Assembly (NCBI GenBank): GCA_025808555.1
Contig: CP075526.1
Location: forward strand, 622,387 to 686,386
From: Anaerolineales bacterium
GTDB lineage: Bacteria > Chloroflexota > Anaerolineae > Anaerolineales > UBA11579
DNA length: 64,000 bases
Reading direction: 5' to 3'
A model generated the notes under the pieces. The model made no database searches, was not told where the DNA came from, and worked only from the letters and a program-made list of their open reading frames with translations. The position numbers were made by a program, and so were the translations under genes. How positions within the stretch are numbered: position 1 is the first letter of the stretch; each line of letters opens with the position of its first letter. Positions 7,628-13,842 of this stretch are shown piece by piece.

Positions 7628-9132
7628 CAGCCGGCCAGCCCACTTTGTGAAGCAATCGAGATCAGCAGAGCGATCACCAGCAAGGCCCACAGCAAGCCGG
7701 CTTCACCTTCCAGCAGGCTGCTGAGCAGACGCAAGCCGCCGCCCAATACAGCGGATAGCGCTGCAGCCACGCGGGCAAGCGTGGGCAGTTGCACCGCAGG
7801 CATGCGCCAATGCGGCGGCAGCAAGCTGCGCCCGCTGCGCTGCAACTGGCGGCGGGCTGCCCAGGCGGCGGCCAGCAAGCCCAGCACCGCCGGGCCGACC
7901 CACACGGGTGCCTGGCCTTCGCTCGGCAACAGCAGGCCGAGCAGCAAGAGCACGCTGGCTGGCAGGGCCGCGCCGATACTTTCCACGGCCAAGGTCCACG
8001 GTTCATCCGGAGCGGGCGGTTCCACGGGGTCAGTGACGCGTTGCAACAAAGCCAGCAAGGCCAGTGCGTGCACCGGCAGGAAGGCAAACACCAATGGGCT
8101 GGCAGGGGCGGCATACAGCCAGCCCACGCCTTGGGTAGGCGTGAACCACAAGCCACACAGTAGTAGCGCCCCAGCGCCTACCAGCGCCAAGCGCAACCGC
8201 GGGTAGCGGCCAGCCAGCTGGCCGATGCTGTCTGCAAATAAGAGTATGAGGCCAAAGCCCAGTGCAGCGGCCGGTGCGCCTGCGATGCCGGCGGCCAATG
8301 CCAATGCGGCCAGGCACTGGTACAGGCTGTGCGACGGGGCATCCGCACGCAAACTATGCACCGCATAGCGCACGCCAACCGCCAACACAGCCAGCAAGGC
8401 CACATGTAACAGCGCACCCGTGAGCGGCAGCCCGCGCGCCAGCAAGGCCAGCGCCGCAGCCGCTGGCGCCACGCGCAACATGCTGACAAAGGCGGGCATC
8501 GGCTGGCTGGCGCCTTCGTGTGGGCCGGTAGACACTGCCAGGCGCACAGCGCCAGCAACGGCTATGAAAATGGCGGCCAGGCTGGCGTAGGAAGGCGGCG
8601 TGGCCCAGGCGGCCAGCACCAGCAGCACGCTGCCCACATTGAGCGCAAACTGCTCCAGCAGCACAGCCTGGCGCCCCTGCGGGGCGACCGGGCTGTGCAA
8701 CGCATAAACAAGCACATCGAGCAGGAACAAGGTCAGCGCAGCGGCCAGCAGGTCACCCGCGCTGATCGCCAGCAGACCAGCGCCCGCCACAGCCAGCGCG
8801 GGCATCCAGATGGGCCAGCTAACGCCGGAGGCACGGCGCACGCTGCCTAGTAGGCGGGCCAACAGCAAGACCAACAAGGCCAAGGCCAGCGGCCAGGAAT
8901 GAGCATCAAGCACCAGGGTGAATGGAAACTCCAGCGCGTCGCCAAGCTGCCAGCCAGGGAAGCTGGCAACCTGCGGCAGGCTGAAGCGCAGACCCAATAC
9001 CACCAAGGCGGCGGCCAGGGCGCCTCCGGTGGCCACGAACCAGTAGGATTTGAAGGCAGGCCGCCAGCGCTGCAGGCCCACCAGGGCCAGCAGAGTCACG
9101 ATGAGGAGGATGACGGGCAGCAGAACCAGCAT
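7627..9132 (-). CDS. Divergent NuoL/HyfB-like membrane subunit
   Basis: 501 residues, very hydrophobic, with about 14 helices and a C-terminal stretch LLSSLLEGEAGLLWALLVIA that resembles ends of antiporter-like subunits in hydrogenase and complex-I relatives. The canonical Lys/Glu proton-path motifs are hard to find, so it may be a degenerate or specialised paralogue. The ATG overlaps the upstream gene's stop by 1 nt. Family assignment rests mainly on hydropathy and operon context. Confidence 0.6.
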   Translation of the reverse strand: MLVLLPVILLIVTLLALVGLQRWRPAFKSYWFVATGGALAAALVVLGLRFSLPQVASFPGWQLGDALEFPFTLVLDAHSWPLALALLVLLLARLLGSVRRASGVSWPIWMPALAVAGAGLLAISAGDLLAAALTLFLLDVLVYALHSPVAPQGRQAVLLEQFALNVGSVLLVLAAWATPPSYASLAAIFIAVAGAVRLAVSTGPHEGASQPMPAFVSMLRVAPAAAALALLARGLPLTGALLHVALLAVLAVGVRYAVHSLRADAPSHSLYQCLAALALAAGIAGAPAAALGFGLILLFADSIGQLAGRYPRLRLALVGAGALLLCGLWFTPTQGVGWLYAAPASPLVFAFLPVHALALLALLQRVTDPVEPPAPDEPWTLAVESIGAALPASVLLLLGLLLPSEGQAPVWVGPAVLGLLAAAWAARRQLQRSGRSLLPPHWRMPAVQLPTLARVAAALSAVLGGGLRLLSSLLEGEAGLLWALLVIALLISIASQSGLAG

Positions 9133-9713
9133 CAGGCGTCTGCCTCATCGGTGCCGAAGTAGAGTTCACCGCTTTCGCGAATGGTGAACAGGGCCAACAG
9201 GTCCAGATCCACCGGCAGGTCAGGCGTGTGGCGTGTATCGTAGCCTTGGTCAGTGATGGCCTTCTCGCGGATGGAGCGGTAGAGCACGCCGCGCTCCTCG
9301 GAGGGCACTTGCAGGTCGGCGATCGTCTCAGCCGAACGGAGCAACTCGCCCGTTGTGTAAAAGAAGGTGATGCGCTTCCACTCGCCGGCCGGGATGGGGC
9401 GCGGCAGTGCTTGCAGAGTGCTGAGCTGAATCTTGTAGTACTCGTTCATGGCACGCGGATGGTCAGGCTCGTCTTTAAAAAGGTCACGCCGCAGCACGAG
9501 TTCATAGCCCGATACAGGCGCGGTGTACTCAATGCACCATTTGCGGCTGCCGAAGCTGGCGGGTTGGTAAAAGGCCAGGTGATCGGCGGCGATGATGCCT
9601 GGCCCGCTCACCAGAGGGATACGATACCAGCCCAGGGTGCGGGCGATATCGAGATCACGCGGGCTGGGCATGATGCAAACAAGGACGAGGTCGGTGGACA
9701 GTAGCTGGGGCAT
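9132..9713 (-). CDS. Unrecognised 193-aa soluble protein heading the membrane operon
   Basis: No signal peptide or membrane helix, and no motif that I recognise. Features visible are a PSPRDLDIARTLGWYRIPL segment near the N-terminus, several Tyr/Trp-rich beta-like stretches, and an acidic C-terminus. A TACAAT at 9732-9737 predicts an mRNA starting about 11 nt before ATG 9713; an internal ATG at 9671 is a possible alternative start. It is translationally coupled to the three membrane genes, so it may be an accessory or regulatory subunit of that complex. Function unknown. Confidence 0.6.
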   Translation of the reverse strand: MPQLLSTDLVLVCIMPSPRDLDIARTLGWYRIPLVSGPGIIAADHLAFYQPASFGSRKWCIEYTAPVSGYELVLRRDLFKDEPDHPRAMNEYYKIQLSTLQALPRPIPAGEWKRITFFYTTGELLRSAETIADLQVPSEERGVLYRSIREKAITDQGYDTRHTPDLPVDLDLLALFTIRESGELYFGTDEADA

Positions 9714-9731
9714 ACGCGGCTTTGGCTGCTT

Positions 9732-9737
9732 ATTGTA
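9732..9737 (-). promoter_or_regulatory. -10 element of the membrane-module operon
   Basis: Minus-strand TACAAT. The transcript would begin near 9725, giving about 11 nt of leader before ATG 9713 and no clear Shine-Dalgarno. Confidence 0.4.
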
Positions 9738-9901
9738 GCCGCCCCAGGTAAGCGGTCAGTAGCTTGGAATTCGCACAGGCATGCCTATGGCTCCATCGGC
9801 ACCTAACGGATTCTTCCGCTGGAAAGCACAGCGGCTCCTCGGCCTATGGCCTCGTTCGGATTACAGGGCGTGGGTCAAAGAAAGGTAATTTTTTAGAAGT
9901 A

Positions 9902-9924
9902 CGCTGCGAGGATCCCTCGCAGCG
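9902..9924. repeat. Hairpin in the gap between the membrane module and glycosyltransferase
   Basis: Perfect 10-bp arms CGCTGCGAGG / CCTCGCAGCG separated by ATC. The rest of 9714-10020 contains no credible gene. It is filled by this hairpin and the repeat at 9959-10009. There is no T-run, so this is a repeat element rather than a canonical terminator. Confidence 0.55.
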
Positions 9925-9958
9925 ATCGGGATGCACGAGGGAAACGGCGAGTTAACCC

Positions 9959-10009
9959 CAGATTGCTTGGTTGCTTGGCGGCTACGCCGCCGCACGGCCT
10001 CGCAATGAC
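9959..10009 (-). repeat. Dispersed palindromic repeat, ATTGCGAGG...GAAGCAATCT family
   Basis: Runs from CAGATTGCTTGG to CCTCGCAATGAC with an internal GGCGGC-TAC-GCCGCC hairpin. Related copies are at 29164-29252 and 43761-43816. Repeats with these ends are widespread intergenic palindromes in several phyla. Confidence 0.6.
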
Positions 10010-10020
10010 AAGGTTGGCTT

Positions 10021-10968
10021 CTAGCGCTTCTTGACTGGCTCGTCTGGGTTGTTGCGCAGGATGTAGAGCGGGCGGCCGCGCACTTCGTCGTACAGGCGGC
10101 CGATGTACTCGCCGACGATGCCGAGTGAGATGAGCTGCACGCCGCCAAAGAACAACACCGCGATCAGCGCAGTGGCCTGGCCGATAAAGGCCTGACTGCC
10201 CATGAGGCGCAGACCGATGACGATGGGAATTGCCAACAGGCCCAGGGCGGCGGAGACAAACCCAAAATAAGTAGAGACCTGCAAGGGAAAGAACGAGAAG
10301 CCCGTGATGGCGGTGAGAGCCAGCTTGACCATGCGGCCGAGGGTGTAGTTGGTCTCGCCGGCGAAACGGGCGGCGCGGTCATACGGCACGCCGATCTGGC
10401 GGAAGCCAACCCAGGCCGACATGCCGCGCAGGAAGCGATGATGCTCGCGCATGCGGTTGAGCACATCCACCACTTTGCGATCCATTAAACGAAAGTCGCC
10501 CGTGTCGAGCGGTATTTCAATATCTGTGATGCGGTTGATCAGGCGGTAGAAAGCGGAGGCGGTGAACTTCTTGAAGAAGCTCTCGCCCTCGCGCTGGCGG
10601 CGCACGGCATAGACCACCTCGTAGCCTTCGTGCCACTTGGCGATCAGCTCCGGGATGACCTCGGGGGGGTCCTGCAGATCCGCGTCGATGAGGATGATGG
10701 CGGTGCCGCGAGCATAGTCCATGCCGGCGGTGACGGCGATCTGGTGACCGAAATTGCGCGCGAACAGGATGGGACGAATGTTCTCCGCAGCGCCGGCGTG
10801 TTGCAGCAGGATCTCGGCCGTGGCGTCACGCGAGCCGTCATCCACCATGATCAGCTCCCACGGCTCGCCCACCTGGTTCATTACGGCGGTGGTGCGTGCA
10901 ATGAACTCCGGCAGGCTGGCAGACTCGTTGAACAGAGGAACTACAACGGAATAGGTAGGCGCCTTCAT
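10021..10968 (-). CDS. GT2 glycosyltransferase, polyprenyl-phosphate sugar transferase type
   Basis: 315 residues of the DPM1/GtrB/ArnC type. The N-terminal GT-A domain has VVPLFNES, VDDGSRD and the metal-binding IDADLQDPPE. Two C-terminal helices (about 235-255 and 265-290) anchor it to the membrane. Such enzymes transfer a sugar from a nucleotide donor to undecaprenyl or dolichyl phosphate, supplying cell-surface glycosylation. The start ATG is 7 nt after a CATAAT -10 with no Shine-Dalgarno. It is apparently monocistronic, so no neighbour indicates which sugar. Confidence 0.88.
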   Translation of the reverse strand: MKAPTYSVVVPLFNESASLPEFIARTTAVMNQVGEPWELIMVDDGSRDATAEILLQHAGAAENIRPILFARNFGHQIAVTAGMDYARGTAIILIDADLQDPPEVIPELIAKWHEGYEVVYAVRRQREGESFFKKFTASAFYRLINRITDIEIPLDTGDFRLMDRKVVDVLNRMREHHRFLRGMSAWVGFRQIGVPYDRAARFAGETNYTLGRMVKLALTAITGFSFFPLQVSTYFGFVSAALGLLAIPIVIGLRLMGSQAFIGQATALIAVLFFGGVQLISLGIVGEYIGRLYDEVRGRPLYILRNNPDEPVKKR

Positions 10969-10975
10969 TGCAGCG

Positions 10976-10981
10976 ATTATG
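10976..10981 (-). promoter_or_regulatory. -10 element of the glycosyltransferase gene, leaderless type
   Basis: Minus-strand CATAAT followed by 7 nt and ATG 10968, with no Shine-Dalgarno. Confidence 0.45.
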
Positions 10982-11040
10982 CGCTGAAACTCAGGAAACG
11001 GCTAGTACGCATGGCAGCATACTCGGCTATGCGCCGAGTG

Positions 11041-11982
11041 CTAGCCGGCGATAAGCCAAGTGCCGGTTTCGCCACGCAAGGAGCGGGCGATATTGGGCGG
11101 GTCGGTAATGAGCGCCTGCTTGCCGCCACCCTCAACAAAGCGAACGGCGGCCTGGATCTTGGGCAGCATGCTGCCGGGGGCAAAGTGGCCCTCTTCTATA
11201 TATTGCTTCGCCTCGGCAACCGTCATGCGCTCCACGGCGCGTTGCTGGGGGGTGTTGTAATTCAACATCACCTGCTCCACCCCGGTGGAGATGAGCAACA
11301 GCTCAGCGCCGATCTCGCCCGCCAGCAGGCTGGAGGCGAAGTCCTTATCGATCACGGCGGCCACACCTTTGAGTTCCCCACCCTCTTTCACGACGGGGAT
11401 GCCGCCGCCGCCGCAGGCCACGACCATGAAGCCGCTCTCGATGAGCTGCTTGATGGCAGGCGCCTCAACGATCTCTTGCGGCTGGGGCGAGGCAACTACC
11501 TCGCGCCAGCCGCGGCCGGAGTCCTCGACGACGTGCTTGCCCTGGGCACTTAACAGCTTCGCTGTTTGCTCATCCACAAAGGAGCCGATGGGCTTGGTGG
11601 GCTGGGCGAAGGCCGGGTCGGCCGCGTCCACCAGGCATTGGGTCACCACGGTGGCGGCGTGCTTGGCAATGCCGCGCTGGGCAAAGACGTTATTGAGCGC
11701 CTTTTGGAACATGTAGCCGATCCAGCCCTGCGTCTCAGCGCCACAGTAGTCGAGCGGCACGGGCGGCAACTCGGCGGCAGCCAGCTCCGAACGGCGCAGG
11801 GCGAAGCCGACCTGCGGGCCGTTGCCATGGGTAACGACCACATCCCAGCCATCTTGAATCATCTCGGCGACATAGCCCATGGTCTGACTGGCGGCCGCAT
11901 ATTGATCAGCGATGCTTTCTTTGCCCTTTTGTTGGATGAGGGCATTGCCGCCCACGGCGACGACGGCGATCTTTTTTGTCAT
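11041..11982 (-). CDS. arcC: Carbamate kinase
   Basis: 313 residues of the amino-acid-kinase fold: VAVGGNALIQQKG at the N-terminus, THGNGPQVGFALRRSE, and a VVACGGGGIPV segment. It converts carbamoyl phosphate and ADP to carbamate and ATP. No arginine deiminase or ornithine transcarbamylase genes are adjacent; instead an 8-oxoguanine deaminase lies upstream on the same strand. The ATG has an AAGGTAA-type ribosome site. Purine/ureide-derived carbamoyl phosphate is a plausible source but is inferred from context only. Confidence 0.92.
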   Translation of the reverse strand: MTKKIAVVAVGGNALIQQKGKESIADQYAAASQTMGYVAEMIQDGWDVVVTHGNGPQVGFALRRSELAAAELPPVPLDYCGAETQGWIGYMFQKALNNVFAQRGIAKHAATVVTQCLVDAADPAFAQPTKPIGSFVDEQTAKLLSAQGKHVVEDSGRGWREVVASPQPQEIVEAPAIKQLIESGFMVVACGGGGIPVVKEGGELKGVAAVIDKDFASSLLAGEIGAELLLISTGVEQVMLNYNTPQQRAVERMTVAEAKQYIEEGHFAPGSMLPKIQAAVRFVEGGGKQALITDPPNIARSLRGETGTWLIAG

Positions 11983-12055
11983 AGTTACCTTTGTACCCTA
12001 GAGGTTGTCTCCCAAATCCATGCTGGTAAAAACACACGGGCTCTTTCTTGGGCTA

Positions 12056-12119
12056 AAGGATTCCTCGGCTTGCCAGAATTGCAGTTTGGGAATATTTGCA
12101 GAAGGCCGCCTCGGAATGA
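12056..12119 (-). repeat. Dispersed repeat, TCATTCCGAGGC...GCCGAGGAATCC type
   Basis: Lies between the carbamate kinase start and the end of the deaminase gene. On the minus strand it begins GTCATTCCGAGGC and ends GCCGAGGAATCC, a known style of intergenic inverted repeat. Confidence 0.45.
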
Positions 12120-13505
12120 CTAGCCATTCACAAGGCGGGCGGCGGCCTGGTTGTGCTGCTCGACCAATACGGGCAGGTCGGCGGTTTGCAATTGGCCCTC
12201 TTTGACAATAAAGCGCCCGCCCACCACGGTGTAGTCGGCCTGCACCGGAGCGCAGAACGCCAGGGCGGCCAGAGGGTCATGCAGTGCGCCGGCAAAGCCC
12301 AGTTGGTGCAGATTGACGGCGAAGAAGTCGGCGCACTTGCCGACTTCGAGCGAGCCGATGTCCGTGCGGCCAAGCACAGCCGCGCCGCCACGCGTGGCCA
12401 GCTCGAAAGCGGTGCGGGCGGTCATCAGCGGCGGGGCGTCATCGCTGGAGAGCGAGGCACCGCGCTGGCCCGCGTCCAGGCGCGCTAGCAGCATCGCCTG
12501 GCGCACCTCGGCCAGCAGGTGTGAGCTGTCATTGCTGGCCGAGCCGTCCACGCCGAGGCCGACGCGCACGCCGGCGTTTAGCATCTTGAGCACCGGCGGT
12601 ATGCCGGAGGCCAGGCGCATGTTCGAGGATGGGCAGTGCGCTACGCCGCAGTTGTGCTGGGCATATTGGGCGATCTCAGCATCGTTGACATGCACGGAGT
12701 GGGCGTACCAGACATCCGGGCCGAGCCAATCCATGGTTTCCATCCAGGCCACCGGGCGCATGCCATAGTGCTGCAGCGTGTACTGCTCTTCGTCTTGCGT
12801 CTCGGCAAGGTGAGTGTGCATGTGCACGCCGTAATGGCGAGCCAGCTTGGCCGTTTCGCGCATCAGGTCCGGCGAAACGTTGAAGGGCGAGCACGGGGCG
12901 AGCACGATCTGGATGTTGGCTCCGGGCTTGGGGTCATGATAGGTCTCGACCAGGCGACGGCTTTCGGCCAGCACCTGGGCGTCGGTCTCGACCACGCTGT
13001 CGGGCGGCAGGCCGCCCTGGCTCTCGCCGAGGGTCATAGAGCCGCGTGAGGCTTGCAGGCGCAGGCCGATCTGCAGCGCGGCCTCGATTTGGTCATCCAG
13101 CCGGGCGCCGTTGGGATAGATGTACAAATGGTCCGACGCGGTGGTGCAGCCGGAGAGGGCCAGCTCGGCCAGGGCGGTGCGCGTGGCGACTTTGACATCA
13201 TCCGGCGTGAGGCGCGCCCAGATCGGATACAGCGTAGTGAGCCAGTTGAAGAGGTTCACGTTCTGGGCGGCGGGCACGGCGCGGGTGAGGATCTGCACGA
13301 AGTGGTGATGCGTATTGACCAGGCCGGGCAGCAGGATGTGGCCGCGCAGATCCAGCACTTCGTCGGCGGTATTGGGCAATTCGGCGCTGGGGCCAACCTG
13401 CTCGATGAGGCCATCGCGCACGAACAAGCCAGCATCCTTCAGCTCGCGGCGCTGTTCATCCATGGTGACGACCAAGCTTGCATTACGTACTAGCAATGTG
13501 CTCAT
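12120..13505 (-). CDS. 8-oxoguanine deaminase (TRZ/ATZ amidohydrolase)
   Basis: 461 residues starting MSTLLVRNASLVVTMD. Metal ligands appear in GLVNTHHHFVQ, the central HTHLAET and the late GVDGSASND. The stretch RGSMTLGESQGGLPPDSVVE is characteristic of 8-oxoguanine deaminases, which hydrolyse 8-oxoguanine to urate and ammonia. A longer reading frame upstream (to 13607) is rejected because TATCAT lies 9 nt before ATG 13505 and the family N-terminus begins there. It probably forms a purine-salvage or catabolic pair with arcC downstream. Confidence 0.85.
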   Translation of the reverse strand: MSTLLVRNASLVVTMDEQRRELKDAGLFVRDGLIEQVGPSAELPNTADEVLDLRGHILLPGLVNTHHHFVQILTRAVPAAQNVNLFNWLTTLYPIWARLTPDDVKVATRTALAELALSGCTTASDHLYIYPNGARLDDQIEAALQIGLRLQASRGSMTLGESQGGLPPDSVVETDAQVLAESRRLVETYHDPKPGANIQIVLAPCSPFNVSPDLMRETAKLARHYGVHMHTHLAETQDEEQYTLQHYGMRPVAWMETMDWLGPDVWYAHSVHVNDAEIAQYAQHNCGVAHCPSSNMRLASGIPPVLKMLNAGVRVGLGVDGSASNDSSHLLAEVRQAMLLARLDAGQRGASLSSDDAPPLMTARTAFELATRGGAAVLGRTDIGSLEVGKCADFFAVNLHQLGFAGALHDPLAALAFCAPVQADYTVVGGRFIVKEGQLQTADLPVLVEQHNQAAARLVNG

Positions 13506-13514
13506 TGGATGGCA

Positions 13515-13520
13515 ATGATA
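13515..13520 (-). promoter_or_regulatory. -10 element of the 8-oxoguanine deaminase gene
   Basis: Minus-strand TATCAT with 9 nt to ATG 13505 and no Shine-Dalgarno. The CRP-like palindrome at 13591-13610 is centred about 93-95 bp upstream of this start. Confidence 0.4.
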
Positions 13521-13555
13521 AGGCACGCCGTGGGTTGCGGCAAACGGGTGTCTGC

Positions 13556-13585
13556 TTGACAAAGGGATATGGAGTTTGTTAGCAT
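13556..13585 (+). promoter_or_regulatory. Upstream promoter reading toward mrpA
   Basis: TTGACA (13556-13561), 18-bp spacer, TAGCAT (13580-13585). The predicted start is near 13592, giving a leader of about 250 nt before mrpA. The ORF within this leader has no ribosome site and unlikely composition. Confidence 0.5.
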
Positions 13586-13590
13586 AGCAA

Positions 13591-13610
13591 TAAGTGAGTG
13601 ATTTCACTTA
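13591..13610. promoter_or_regulatory. CRP/FNR-like palindromic operator candidate
   Basis: TAAGTGA-GTGATT-TCACTTA, perfect 7-bp arms with a 6-bp spacer. The AGTGA-N6-TCACT core is one base per arm from the CRP consensus TGTGA-N6-TCACA. It overlaps the predicted start of the plus-strand promoter and lies between divergent units. Confidence 0.45.
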
Positions 13611-13645
13611 CTAGCACATTTTCCAACCGCTTCGTCACCGTTGGC

Positions 13646-13718
13646 AGGCCGCCACGACGTTTTACTGACGTACTGTGTTCCGCAAGGGCACTTTCCGCCG
13701 AGTATCGCCGGGCGGCCT
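13646..13718 (+). ncRNA. Candidate structured leader RNA upstream of mrpA
   Basis: AGGCCGCC at 13646-13653 pairs with GGCGGCCT at 13711-13718, closing a region of about 57 nt that has further short complementarities. It sits in the leader predicted from the 13556 promoter. I could not match it to a known riboswitch class. It could be a cis-regulatory RNA of the antiporter operon or chance pairing in GC-rich sequence. Confidence 0.3.
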
Positions 13719-13829
13719 TCTTGTTTCAAGCACGCTTCAGTAGTTGGTGTTGCAAAATCTCATATAAGAAGAGGCAGGGACTAAATTCGTACGAAGCCGC
13801 TTATCGGCGCGGCCACCTGCGAGCTAACC

Positions 13830-13835
13830 TACAAT
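13830..13835 (+). promoter_or_regulatory. -10 element immediately before mrpA, leaderless type
   Basis: TACAAT with 7 nt to ATG 13843 and no Shine-Dalgarno. mrpA may thus have both a leaderless and a long-leader transcript. Confidence 0.5.
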
Positions 13836-13842
13836 GTAGACC

